Below, in pieces: positions 54,789 through 63,867 of a stretch of 64,000 nucleotides of DNA. Each line of letters opens with the position of its first letter. Within the stretch, counting starts at the first letter, position 1. A model generated the notes under the pieces. The model had not been told where the DNA came from. It saw only the letters and a list, made by a program, of their open reading frames with translations, and ran no database searches. Source of the stretch: Rhodococcus sp. P-2. GTDB lineage: Bacteria; Actinomycetota; Actinomycetes; Mycobacteriales; Mycobacteriaceae. Location: assembly GCF_016598535.1 (NCBI RefSeq), contig NZ_CP066779.1:1736001-1800000 (forward strand), read 5' to 3'. The position numbers and the translations under genes were made by a program.

Positions 54789-56948
54789 TCAGGTCTCGAT
54801 CAACTCGCCGATCCCTGACGCTGTCACTTCGATGACCCGAGCCGAGCCGATGTCGAAGAACAGTCCGGCGATACGCAGGCGACCATCCACACGGGCCTGA
54901 CCGACCAGAGGATGGCGTTCGAGAGTCTGCAATTGGACTGCAACGTTGACCATTCCGAGCTGATCGACCTCCGAGAAACCCGCCTCGGCCGCAGCACGCG
55001 CCACCGGATGGCCACTCGTATATGCCTGCAAGCTCGTCTCCGCATGCCTCAGCCATTCACCGACAACTCCCGATTCCGACGAACTGTTCGTCAGGAGTGC
55101 CTGCATCGCGCCGCAGCCCGAATGTCCGCACACGATCACCGAACTGACACCCAACTCGTCGATCCCGAAGGCCAGTGCCGCTTCCACCGACGTATCGCGG
55201 CCGCCGGCCGGAACCAGGTTTCCGACGTTGCGCACGGTGAACAGGTCGCCAGGGCCACTGCTCGTGATGATGTTCGGCACCACTCGCGAATCTGCGCAGG
55301 TAAGGAAAAGAGAGTCGGGATTCTGCCCGTCGCGCAACTGATCCATGTGCGGCCGTATCGCTTCGGCGCGATGGCGATGATAGTTGGACACCCCGTCCAG
55401 AATGGGCCGCAAGGCTGGCGGGCTGCTCAGATTCCTTCCCGAAGCCTGTGGTTGCCAACTACCCCAAGGAGCGAGCAATCCGCGCAGGTCGGTGACTGCG
55501 GCGCCGCGCTTCGGCGGACCGGTGGTCGCGCTCTCCATACTCACCGAGCCGACTTCGTCGATGATCACCGAACCACCTGCCAACTCGTACTGCCTCGCCC
55601 ACTCTTCGATGACGTCGAAGACGGCATGGTCGAGGAAGTCGACGGACAACTCCACTGTGACGTCGGACCGTGGTGGGATTCCGGCGAGCACCGACGTGAG
55701 CTTGGGCAGCACCAGGAAGGTGCACGAGCCCTCGACCAGGACGCGCCACTTCCCGGAATCGTTGTCACCCAATCCTTCTGCGGTGACAGTTGCACGGATG
55801 ACTCGCCACACCAGGAGGGCGATGGCCAGCGCCAATCCGATCAGCACACCCTCGAGCAGATTCAAGAACACGACGCCGACAACCGTGATGCCGTACACCC
55901 AGAGATCACCGGTCCGTCGCGCCAACCGAATGTGCGCCAGCTTGACCAGTTGAATACCGATGACGATCAACAGTCCGGCCAGCGCAGACTTCGGAATCTG
56001 CTGCACCAACCCGGCCAGCGCAGCCGAGAACAGCAGGATCCACAGGCCGTGCATGATCGACGACGCTCGGGACTTCGCCCCGGCTTCGACGTTGGTGGCG
56101 CTGCGTACGATCACACCCGTGACGGGCAGACCTCCGATCGCCCCTGACACCATGTTCGCAGTACCTTGGCCGAGCATCTCGCGGTCGAAGTTCGAACGCG
56201 GGCCCGAATGCATCTTGTCCACGGCCACAGCCGAGAGCAGACTCTCCACACTGGCGATCAGGGCGATGGTCAGGATGCCGGTTGCGACGCCGAGCCACTG
56301 TCCGTCCGGCAGCGCAGGCAGTCCGATCGAGTCCAGCAGGGACCCGTCGAGTGCAATACGCTCGACGTCGATCGGCAGCACGAGCGAAGCGAGAGTTGCC
56401 AATACGATGCCGACCAACGCGGCCGGAACTTTTCGGACGCCCGCGGGGAGATAGCGCCACCCGAGAAGAGTGGCGATGACGACGAGTCCGATCATCAAGT
56501 CCTCGACGTGCAAGGCACCGATCTGAGCGGGCAACTGCCGTAGATTGTCCAGCGCCGAGCTGGCCGAGCTTCCGCCCAACAACACGTGAACCTGTTGCAG
56601 CGCAATGGTGATGCCGATTCCGGCGAGCATCGCATGCACGACCACCGGCGCAATAGCCAGTGCTGCACGGGCAATTCGACTGAGCCCGAACACGATCTGC
56701 AGAAGACCGGCGCCGACGGTGATCAAACAGGTGACCTTCCACCCGAACTTGCCGATCAGTTCGGCGACCACCACGGTCAGACCGGCTGCGGGACCACTGA
56801 CTTGCAGCGGAGAACCTCCCACAGCTCCGGCCACCACTCCGCCGACGATCGCGGCGATCAGACCTGCCATGATCGGCGCCCCGGAGGCGATCGCAATTCC
56901 CAAGGACAGGGGAAGTGCCACGAGGAAGACGACCAACGACGCCGGCAC
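54789..56948 (-). CDS. SulP anion transporter fused to beta-carbonic anhydrase
   Basis: At least 719 residues. Residues 1-440 form a SulP/SLC26 transporter (PASLVVFLVALPLSLGIA, VSGPAAGLTVVVAELIG, LPVTGVIVRSATN), followed by a degenerate STAS region. From about residue 510 there is a beta-carbonic anhydrase with the zinc ligands in TCADSR and GHSGCGAMQ. It resembles Rv3273 and probably moves bicarbonate or sulfate. GTG 56948 has no ribosome-binding site. A good one (GAGGAG) precedes ATG 57066, which is out of frame by one base; the G6 tract at 57008-57013 would restore a 758-residue protein if one base shorter. Confidence 0.9.
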   Translation of the reverse strand: MPASLVVFLVALPLSLGIAIASGAPIMAGLIAAIVGGVVAGAVGGSPLQVSGPAAGLTVVVAELIGKFGWKVTCLITVGAGLLQIVFGLSRIARAALAIAPVVVHAMLAGIGITIALQQVHVLLGGSSASSALDNLRQLPAQIGALHVEDLMIGLVVIATLLGWRYLPAGVRKVPAALVGIVLATLASLVLPIDVERIALDGSLLDSIGLPALPDGQWLGVATGILTIALIASVESLLSAVAVDKMHSGPRSNFDREMLGQGTANMVSGAIGGLPVTGVIVRSATNVEAGAKSRASSIMHGLWILLFSAALAGLVQQIPKSALAGLLIVIGIQLVKLAHIRLARRTGDLWVYGITVVGVVFLNLLEGVLIGLALAIALLVWRVIRATVTAEGLGDNDSGKWRVLVEGSCTFLVLPKLTSVLAGIPPRSDVTVELSVDFLDHAVFDVIEEWARQYELAGGSVIIDEVGSVSMESATTGPPKRGAAVTDLRGLLAPWGSWQPQASGRNLSSPPALRPILDGVSNYHRHRAEAIRPHMDQLRDGQNPDSLFLTCADSRVVPNIITSSGPGDLFTVRNVGNLVPAGGRDTSVEAALAFGIDELGVSSVIVCGHSGCGAMQALLTNSSSESGVVGEWLRHAETSLQAYTSGHPVARAAAEAGFSEVDQLGMVNVAVQLQTLERHPLVGQARVDGRLRIAGLFFDIGSARVIEVTASGIGELIET

Positions 56949-57007
56949 GTCGTATCTGATCAGTTGCTCGAGATACCGCCGGCTTCCACCACCCGGCGGA
57001 GACGAAT

Positions 57008-57013
57008 CCCCCC
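57008..57013 (-). other. G6 homopolymer at the apparent frameshift
   Basis: CCCCCC on the plus strand. Reading from ATG 57066 the frame is MSTQSVVHAQSSADESVV, then leaves the SulP frame. With five G the frame continues as GDSSPPGGGSRRYLEQLIRYD straight into PASLVV, which is the expected start of a SulP domain. Confidence 0.7.
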
Positions 57014-57066
57014 ACGACGCTCTCGTCTGCGGATGATTGTGCGTGCACTACGGACTGCGTCGACAT

Positions 57067-57391
57067 AGATCTCCTCGCCGGACCCCGGATCCGGCTGCTG
57101 GGCAACATGTTCGAAGCGAATCGGCGATCGGTATCGCCGATCGACTGTGACCATGGTAACCGCGATTCCTTACCGTTCCCTTAGATGCGAGCCCGGACGT
57201 GGTCGACGTCACCGCCGCCCGGCACTGTGACTCGAACCTGAACATCGGTCCAAAAGATCGATCGAATTGCTTTAAACCGCAAGCATTTTGACTGAGACAC
57301 CTCCCAGCGACCAGCACACCCGAGCGCCATCGGCGATAATGGTCGGGAGTGAACGCTCAACCGCAAACACAACGATGTGAAGGCAGGCACC
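57067..57391. promoter_or_regulatory. Divergent intergenic region, sulP-CA and aldo/keto reductase
   Basis: 325 bases without a gene. It contains the ribosome-binding site of the sulP-CA ATG (57071-57075), a perfect inverted repeat ATCGGCGAT-CGGT-ATCGCCGAT (57120-57141), and an adjoining near-palindrome GTGACCATGGTAAC (57147-57160). Nearer the reductase is a GATAAT that could be a -10. Both promoters must be here, but I cannot place them with confidence. Confidence 0.45.
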
Positions 57392-58423
57392 ATGTCCGAT
57401 CAGTACGTCGCCGCGCAGGACCGTTACGAAGCCATGCCGTACCGCCGAACCGGTCGGAGCGGTCTCAAACTCCCGGCCATCTCGCTGGGCCTCTGGCACA
57501 ACTTCGGCGACGACGTACCGATCGAGAACCAGCGCGCAGTTCTGCGGCGGGCATTCGATCTCGGAATCACCCACTTCGATCTGGCCAACAACTACGGGCC
57601 CCCGTACGGAAGCGCCGAGACGAACTTCGGCAGGATCCTGCGTGAGGATTTCTCTTCGTACCGCGAGGAATTGGTCATCTCGTCCAAAGCCGGCTGGGAC
57701 ATGTGGCCCGGCCCCTACGGATTCGGCGGTTCCCGCAAGTACTTGTTGTCGTCCCTCGATCAGTCGCTCGGCCGACTCGGCGTCGACTACGTCGACATCT
57801 TCTACAGCCATCGCCCTGACGCCGAAACTCCGATCGACGAGACCGCAGGCGCCCTGATCAGCGCTGTCCAGCAGGGCAAGGCCCTGTACGCGGGTATCAG
57901 TTCGTACTCGCCGGAGCGCACCCGCGAAATCGCCGCACTGCTCACCGCTGCGGGGGTTCCGCTCTTGATCCACCAGCCGAGCTATTCGATGCTGAATCGC
58001 TGGATCGAGCAGGACCTGCTATCGGCTGTCGACGATCTCGGAGTGGGCGTCATCGCGTTCTCACCACTCGCTCAAGGCATGCTCACCGATCGCTATCTGA
58101 ACGGTGTCCCCGAGGATTCCCGTGCAGCTCAAGGTAAGTCACTGGATCCGTCGTGGCTGACCGACGACGCCCTCACCCACATTCGCGCGCTCAACGACAT
58201 AGCGTCAGCTCGCGGCCAGTCGCTGGCCCAGCTGGCACTGAGCTGGGCACTTCGCGATTCGCGGGTCACCTCGGTACTGATCGGTGCGTCCAGTGTCGCG
58301 CAACTCGAAGCCAATGTCGGCGCGCTCGACAATCTCGAATTCAGTACAGACGAACTGGCCTCCATCGATCAGCACGCCAAGGACAGCGGCATCAATCTGT
58401 GGGCAGAGGCCAGTTCGATCTGA
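57392..58423 (+). CDS. Aldo/keto reductase, glyceraldehyde-3-phosphate reductase (YghZ) type
   Basis: A 343-residue reductase from ATG 57392 (MSDQYVAAQ). It belongs to the AKR14/Kv-beta-like subgroup, not that of the two other reductases: YRRTGRSGLKLPAISLGLW, DLANNYGPPYGSAE (Asp, Tyr), VISSKAGW (Lys) and FYSHRPDAETP (His), ending SVLIGASSVAQLEANV. YghZ relatives reduce L-glyceraldehyde 3-phosphate and methylglyoxal. It converges on ppk2. Confidence 0.9.
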   Translation: MSDQYVAAQDRYEAMPYRRTGRSGLKLPAISLGLWHNFGDDVPIENQRAVLRRAFDLGITHFDLANNYGPPYGSAETNFGRILREDFSSYREELVISSKAGWDMWPGPYGFGGSRKYLLSSLDQSLGRLGVDYVDIFYSHRPDAETPIDETAGALISAVQQGKALYAGISSYSPERTREIAALLTAAGVPLLIHQPSYSMLNRWIEQDLLSAVDDLGVGVIAFSPLAQGMLTDRYLNGVPEDSRAAQGKSLDPSWLTDDALTHIRALNDIASARGQSLAQLALSWALRDSRVTSVLIGASSVAQLEANVGALDNLEFSTDELASIDQHAKDSGINLWAEASSI

Positions 58424-58436
58424 GTGAGAACTTCAG

Positions 58437-59402
58437 CTAGAGCTGAGGCAACTCCACGTTCACGTGCTCGCCCTCTTCGAACACGGCCGACGCCGGCCCG
58501 ACGATCAAGGGATCCGGAGTACCGACAGCCCGGTGATCCTTGTTGGGATAGTCGAAGCTGGCGAGCACGTGACGCATCGCCTCGAGGCGAGCGCGCTTCT
58601 TGTCGTTGCTCTTGATCACCGTCCAGGGCGCATCTCCGGTATCGGTGTAGAAGAACATCGCTTCCTTGGCCTGGGTGTAGTCGTCCCACTTGTCGAGCGA
58701 CGCCAGATCGGTCGGTGAGAGCTTCCACTGACGCACCGGGTCCGTTCGGCGGGCCGCGAACCGCGCCAACTGCTCTTCGCGGCTGACCGAGAACCACAGC
58801 TTGTGCAGATGAATCCCGGAGTTGACGAGCATCCGCTCGAAGTCCGGGGTCTCTCTCATGAACTCGAGATATTGCGTCGGCGTGCAGTAACCCATCACTC
58901 GTTCGACGCCGGCGCGGTTGTACCAGGACCGGTCCATCATCACTATCTCGCCGCCGCTGGGCAGGTGTGCGACATAGCGTTGGAAATACCACTGTGTCCG
59001 CTCGATGTCCGTGGGCTTCTCGAGCGCGACTACGCGGGCGCCACGGGGATTGAGATGCTCGGTGAATCTCTTGATCGACCCGCCCTTACCGGCAGCATCG
59101 CGACCTTCGAAGATGATGAGCACTTTCTGACCGGTTTCCTTGACCCACAACTGCAGCTTGAGCAGCTCGATCTGCAGACGCCGCTTCTTCCGCTCGTACT
59201 CGCGGCGCGACATCTTCTTCTCGTAGGGGTAACCCTGCTTCCAGGCATCCGAGAACTCTGAAGGCTCCAGCCCGCCGAGCTTGTGCTTGAGGCTCGAGAG
59301 CTCGTCGATCTCGGCTGCGTAGTCCTCGGTGACGGAAATTCTGGTCGACGGGGTCGGCAGGTCAGGAACCCGACCGTCCACACCGCTGGCGTCGGGGCTC
59401 AT
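58437..59402 (-). CDS. ppk2: Polyphosphate kinase 2
   Basis: A 321-residue kinase from ATG 59402 (MSPDASGV); the open frame upstream is unlikely coding. The Walker A is FEGRDAAGKGGSIKRF, the second motif MMDRSWYNRAGVERVMG, and the lid region is KQGYPYEKKMSRREYERKK, all typical of single-domain PPK2. It moves phosphate between polyphosphate and nucleoside di- or monophosphates. It is divergent from the flippase-like gene. Confidence 0.92.
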   Translation of the reverse strand: MSPDASGVDGRVPDLPTPSTRISVTEDYAAEIDELSSLKHKLGGLEPSEFSDAWKQGYPYEKKMSRREYERKKRRLQIELLKLQLWVKETGQKVLIIFEGRDAAGKGGSIKRFTEHLNPRGARVVALEKPTDIERTQWYFQRYVAHLPSGGEIVMMDRSWYNRAGVERVMGYCTPTQYLEFMRETPDFERMLVNSGIHLHKLWFSVSREEQLARFAARRTDPVRQWKLSPTDLASLDKWDDYTQAKEAMFFYTDTGDAPWTVIKSNDKKRARLEAMRHVLASFDYPNKDHRAVGTPDPLIVGPASAVFEEGEHVNVELPQL

Positions 59403-59612
59403 GAATACGCACTCCCTGTCGTCGAAATGAACGAACGTCCGGAAAGTGAATTTTACGCGCCGAAGCCCGCTCCCGCGGGTCCGAAGAGAATGTTGCTTGG
59501 CATCGAGGAGGTAACGACAGGTCCGGCTTCCCAGTCGCCGAACCCTCACGCGGTACCTTGATCGAGGTAACTGAGACGGTCGGTAACCCCGAGAGAAGAG
59601 AGTTCTGGCGAG

Positions 59613-62030
59613 ATGCGAGTAGACGGACGGGAGATCCCGGTAACGGGAAGCCTCCTGCCACCACTGCACCGCCGTACGAGCGACATCATGCGGGTTGCGA
59701 TCGCTGCTGTGCTGCTCGGCGGCGTGATCGCGGGATCTCTGATCACGCGAAGCCAGTGGGACGCCCTCGAAACGTCGGTGTCCAACATCGTCGGAGTTCT
59801 GTCGCCGAGCCTGTCCGACACCGTGTACCTGCTCTACGGCATCGCAATTCTGGCGCTACCGTTCGCCATCCTGATCGGCCTGATCGTCGGGCGCCGGTGG
59901 AAGTTGCTGGCCGGATACGCCGCTGCCGGTCTGTGCGCCGGTGTCGCGTTGTCCTTCACCGGAACAGGACTGGCCGCACCGAAATGGCACCTCGACGTGC
60001 CGGACCGACTCGACGCCACCTTCCTGTCTCAATTCCTCGACGATCCGCGATGGATCGCAATGCTCGCGGCGGTGCTCACCGTCTCGGGCCCGTGGCTTCC
60101 GAAGAAGTGGCGACGAGCCTGGTGGACGCTGCTTCTGCTCTTCGCTCCTATTCATCTGATCGTCAGCTCGATCGTTCCCGCACGATCGATGCTGGGTCTC
60201 GCCGTCGGATATCTGATCGGCGCGGTGATCGTTCTCGCCGTCGGCACCCCTGCCCTCGAAGTGCCGTTGGACTCGGCAGTACGCGTACTCGCGCGGCGCG
60301 GTTACCGCGTCACCGCTTTCCGCGTCGTGAGTCCCTCGGGAATCGGGCCTCTTGTCATGTCCGCAGCCATCGACAAGGCACCGGACGACGAACCTTTCGA
60401 CGAACTCGTCGTCGAGTTGTACGGACAGAACCAGCGAAGCAGCGGAGCAATTCGACAGACGTTCCGCTGGATCTCGTTCCGGAACCGTGAAACTCCGCCG
60501 CCCTACGGATCGCTTCGTCGCGCCGTCGAACACCGAGCGCTCATGGGTATCGCTTTCGCCGACATCGGTTTGGCCAGCTCCAAGGCCGTCGCCATCTCGG
60601 TACTCGACCGCGGGTGGGAGATGTACGCGCGCCCGAGTCCTCGCGGCATCCCCCTTGCCGTCGCCGTCGAGAACCAAGCGGGCGAGGAAGAATCCACCAA
60701 ACTGATCGACGCGCTGTGGCAAACACTGCACACCGCTCACGTGCACCAGATGGCGCACGGCGACCTGCGCGCTTCGGAGATTCGTGTCGAAGGCGGAACC
60801 ATCCTCTTCGGCGGGTACGCGTACTCCGAATTCGGCGCCACCGAAGTTCAGATGCAGTCCGACAACGCACAACTTCTCTTCGCCACCGCATCACTGTTCG
60901 GGGTCGATGCAGCGGTGGACGCCGCGATTCGAGCGCAAGGCGCAGACACGATTCTCGCCGCCTCCGGCCGATTGACCACCGCTGCATTGCCCAACCGCAT
61001 TCGGCGGACCGTCACGGATTCCGCGAAACTGATGACCGAGATCCGGGACGAGGTCGGTGCCAAGAACGGGATCGAAAAGGTCGCTCCCGCACAGGTCACC
61101 CGGTTCAGTCGCAACCAACTGATCCAGCTCGTTCTGCTCATCGGTCTGGTCTACGTCGCCTACCCCTTCATCAGCCAGGTCCCCGCGTTCATCACCGAAC
61201 TGAAGACGGCCAACTGGTGGTGGGCACTGCTCGGCCTCGGCGTCTCCGCACTGACATACGTCGGCGCGGCAGCGGCCCTGTGGGCCTGTGCGTCGTCGAT
61301 GGTCAGTTACCGCAACCTCCTGATCATGCAGGTGGCCAACACCTTTGCGGCGACCACAACACCGGCCGGAGTCGGCGGACTCGCGCTGAGTGTGCGGTTC
61401 CTGCAGAAGGGCGGGCTCGGTACCGTCCGTGCAACGGCCGCAGTCGCGTTGCAACAGACGGTTCAGGTGGTCACCCACGTCGGCTTGCTGATCTTCTTCT
61501 CGATCGTCGCCGGACGCGATACGAACCTTTCACACTTCATCCCGGGATCCACCGTTCTGTATCTGGCGGGCGGCGTCGCGCTCGGAGTTCTCGGTGCATT
61601 CATGTTCATCCCGAAGCTCCGTGGGTGGCTACGCGACGATCTGCGTCCTCAGATCACCGAAGTGTTGGGTGAACTGAGCCAACTCGCGCGAAACCCCACG
61701 CGTTTCCTCATCATCGTGGGCGGCAGCGCCGCAACAACTCTGGGTGCCGCCCTGGCTCTGTGGGCGAGCGTCGAGGCATTCGGCGGAGGAACGACGTTCA
61801 TCACCGTCACCATCGTGACGATGATCGGTGGGACGCTCGCCTCGGCGGCTCCGACACCGGGTGGCGTCGGAGCCGTCGAGGCCGCCCTCATCGGCGGTCT
61901 GTCCGCGTTCGGACTGCCGGCAAGCATCGCGGTCCCGTCAGTCCTGCTCTACCGAGTCCTGACCTGCTGGCTCCCGGTGTTCTGCGGTTGGCCGACCCTG
62001 CGATGGCTGCAGAAGAACGACATGGTCTGA
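59613..62030 (+). CDS. Flippase-like (UPF0104/LPG synthase TM) protein with kinase-like domain
   Basis: An 805-residue protein. The N-terminal part has about six helices (residues 28-210). A cytoplasmic domain (about 215-505) follows, with HQMAHGDLRASEIRVEGG, resembling a kinase catalytic loop (HGDLRxxxI), and a degenerate LFGGY where DFG is expected. The C-terminal part (about 505-800) is the UPF0104/YbhN flippase-like membrane domain, with TTTPAGVGGLALSVRFLQKG and SAAPTPGGVGAVEAALIGGL. Such proteins act in envelope lipid transfer; the exact role is unknown. Confidence 0.82.
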   Translation: MRVDGREIPVTGSLLPPLHRRTSDIMRVAIAAVLLGGVIAGSLITRSQWDALETSVSNIVGVLSPSLSDTVYLLYGIAILALPFAILIGLIVGRRWKLLAGYAAAGLCAGVALSFTGTGLAAPKWHLDVPDRLDATFLSQFLDDPRWIAMLAAVLTVSGPWLPKKWRRAWWTLLLLFAPIHLIVSSIVPARSMLGLAVGYLIGAVIVLAVGTPALEVPLDSAVRVLARRGYRVTAFRVVSPSGIGPLVMSAAIDKAPDDEPFDELVVELYGQNQRSSGAIRQTFRWISFRNRETPPPYGSLRRAVEHRALMGIAFADIGLASSKAVAISVLDRGWEMYARPSPRGIPLAVAVENQAGEEESTKLIDALWQTLHTAHVHQMAHGDLRASEIRVEGGTILFGGYAYSEFGATEVQMQSDNAQLLFATASLFGVDAAVDAAIRAQGADTILAASGRLTTAALPNRIRRTVTDSAKLMTEIRDEVGAKNGIEKVAPAQVTRFSRNQLIQLVLLIGLVYVAYPFISQVPAFITELKTANWWWALLGLGVSALTYVGAAAALWACASSMVSYRNLLIMQVANTFAATTTPAGVGGLALSVRFLQKGGLGTVRATAAVALQQTVQVVTHVGLLIFFSIVAGRDTNLSHFIPGSTVLYLAGGVALGVLGAFMFIPKLRGWLRDDLRPQITEVLGELSQLARNPTRFLIIVGGSAATTLGAALALWASVEAFGGGTTFITVTIVTMIGGTLASAAPTPGGVGAVEAALIGGLSAFGLPASIAVPSVLLYRVLTCWLPVFCGWPTLRWLQKNDMV

Positions 62031-62040
62031 GCTGTTCCCG

Positions 62041-62331
62041 TTACTTCTGGCGAACGACGTGCGCCTGCAGTGCTTCACCGTCCTCGTCGACCCAGCCCTT
62101 GCTCTGCGCGTAGTCGACCATCGCGGCAACACCTTCGACGTCGGTGGTGCTCTCGCGAACACGGGCCACCGAGATGAAGGCATTACCACCGCTGACGTAT
62201 CCGTAATCTCGAGCGTGCAAGAGCTCGTCCAGTTCGGAATCGGAGATGTCGGCAGTCACCTCGACGTGAAAGGCCTTCAGGTTATCCACATCGCGGACGC
62301 TGACGCGGCCGTTGTCCACCAGTACAAACAT
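62041..62331 (-). CDS. Hypothetical protein, 96 residues
   Basis: Starts at ATG 62331 (MFVLVDNGRVSVRDVDNLKA) with GGAAAGG upstream. It is a small acidic alpha/beta protein (YGYVSGGNAFISVARVRE) without membrane or signal features. Relatives are scattered in actinobacteria, but I cannot name a function. It converges on the flippase-like gene. The 276 bases upstream hold only a 7-bp-armed inverted repeat (CACTCAC/GTGAGTG at 62350-62367) and no other gene. Confidence 0.65.
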   Translation of the reverse strand: MFVLVDNGRVSVRDVDNLKAFHVEVTADISDSELDELLHARDYGYVSGGNAFISVARVRESTTDVEGVAAMVDYAQSKGWVDEDGEALQAHVVRQK

Positions 62332-62607
62332 GGCTTTCCTTTCCTGGATCACTCACGACGGTGAGTGCGTACCGATTACACGCCGGTGACAGGTCTGTGG
62401 ATCCGACTCGCAGTGCCAGGCGTCGTCCACCGATCCTGTCACGATCTTGTGGTCACCACCGTCGACTACGGCGTCCGAGAATGTTGATCGCGAACTTCCG
62501 CATTCCTTCGATGAGGCCGAGAACTTCCGACTGCCGATCCAGTGCCACCGCGGTCATCGGCGTATCCATCGACAACGACATGGTTGCCCTGAGGATCGTT
62601 CACGAGG

Positions 62608-63774
62608 TCAGCCCTTGTCTGCCAACTCTTGTGCGTACTTCTTCGTCATGTGGTCGACGGCGTCGAGTTGTGCCTGGGCATGCCCTTCCCGGACGGCGCG
62701 CGCGTGAGCTGCCGCGTCGAGCGTCGCCTGCGCCTGTCCTTGGAAATGCGGAAAGACCTCCTGCGCGAACAACTCTGCCGAACGTCGTGTGTCCTGCGGG
62801 TTCGCCCAATCGTGGCCCATCTGCAGCATGCAGCCGAAACCACCGGACTGATCCCACAGCCGTTGCACCTGACGCCTGGCCTGCTCCGGTGTGCCGATGA
62901 CACCGATGCCGGCTTCGTTGATGAAGTCGATCATCTCGCTCAGACGCGCACCGGATACGGCCATCTGGGGGAAGGCCGCCACGTGCTGGAAATAGTCGAA
63001 CCACTCCTCGATGCCGTATTCGACCTGCTTGCGTGCTTCCGCCTCGGTTTCGGCAATATGGAAGGGCCCGGCAAGAGACCACTGCCGACGATCCACCGTC
63101 GTCCCGTTGACCTCCGCGCGCTCCTCCATCACATTCCAGTGGTGCGCCAAGGCGTCGAAACCGTCGGCGGACAACGTTGCTCCGATGGAGAGCAGGCCCA
63201 GACCGTGCGTACCGGCCAGGCGAGGACCGGTCGGGGAAGCCACTGCGGCCACGGTGATTTCGATTCCGTTCTCCGAGTACGGAGCGAGCTGCAGCTTGGC
63301 GTCGTACAACTCGTGAGTTCGGGTCTTCGCGGACACCGTCTCGCCACGAAGAAGGCGCACGACGATGTCGAGGTTCTCCTGCAACAACTCTCGGGTGTCC
63401 GTCGGGTTCAGACCGATCATCGCCGAGTCGGTGGGCAGCGAACCGGGCCCGACTCCGAAGATGGTGCGCCCCTGAGTGAGGTGGTCCAACTGCATGATTC
63501 GATCCGCGGCCCACAGCGGGTTGTGATACGACAGGGACGTCACGCCCGTGCCGAAACGAATCCGCGGCGCACGCTGCGAGGCTGCGGCGATCATGATTTC
63601 CGGCGACGCGATGATCTCGCTTCCGGCAGAGTGATTCTCACCGAACCACGCCTCGTCGTAGCCCAACCGATCGAGGTGTTCGACCAGTTCGAGATCGCGC
63701 TGCAGTGCAGCGGTGGGATTGCGTCCGGGGACGTGGAACGGGGCCATGAAATACCCGAAACGAAGCCTGCTCAT
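62608..63774 (-). CDS. LLM-class flavin-dependent monooxygenase
   Basis: A 388-residue luciferase-like monooxygenase: FGYFMAPFHVPGRNP at the start, EAWFGENHSAGSEIIASPE (second strand, His), IRFGTGVTSLSYHNPLW and VGPGSLPTDSAMIGL. This is the pattern of limonene 1,2-monooxygenase/LimB-type enzymes using FMNH2 or F420H2; the flavin reductase partner is not visible here. A LuxR-type regulator gene begins upstream on the same strand. Confidence 0.88.
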   Translation of the reverse strand: MSRLRFGYFMAPFHVPGRNPTAALQRDLELVEHLDRLGYDEAWFGENHSAGSEIIASPEIMIAAASQRAPRIRFGTGVTSLSYHNPLWAADRIMQLDHLTQGRTIFGVGPGSLPTDSAMIGLNPTDTRELLQENLDIVVRLLRGETVSAKTRTHELYDAKLQLAPYSENGIEITVAAVASPTGPRLAGTHGLGLLSIGATLSADGFDALAHHWNVMEERAEVNGTTVDRRQWSLAGPFHIAETEAEARKQVEYGIEEWFDYFQHVAAFPQMAVSGARLSEMIDFINEAGIGVIGTPEQARRQVQRLWDQSGGFGCMLQMGHDWANPQDTRRSAELFAQEVFPHFQGQAQATLDAAAHARAVREGHAQAQLDAVDHMTKKYAQELADKG

Positions 63775-63867
63775 GAGTTCTCCTAGTGCTCTGGGCCAAC
63801 TCCTGGCCGTGCACCGAAAACGCTATCCGCGACATGACCGTGGTCACAGTGCACGAAAGTGGACAAT

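Noticed and set aside
54912-56147. 411-codon open frame on the plus strand
   Set aside because: It is antisense to the carbonic anhydrase and SulP domains; no motif and no start signals.
55906-57108. 400-codon open frame on the minus strand running through the SulP gene
   Set aside because: Only its first 19 codons from ATG 57066 look real (see the frameshift finding); the rest is an out-of-frame reading of SulP.
62361-62900. 179-codon frame between the 96-residue gene and the LLM gene
   Set aside because: Arg/Pro/Ser-rich, no ribosome-binding site, and overlaps the LLM gene on the other strand.
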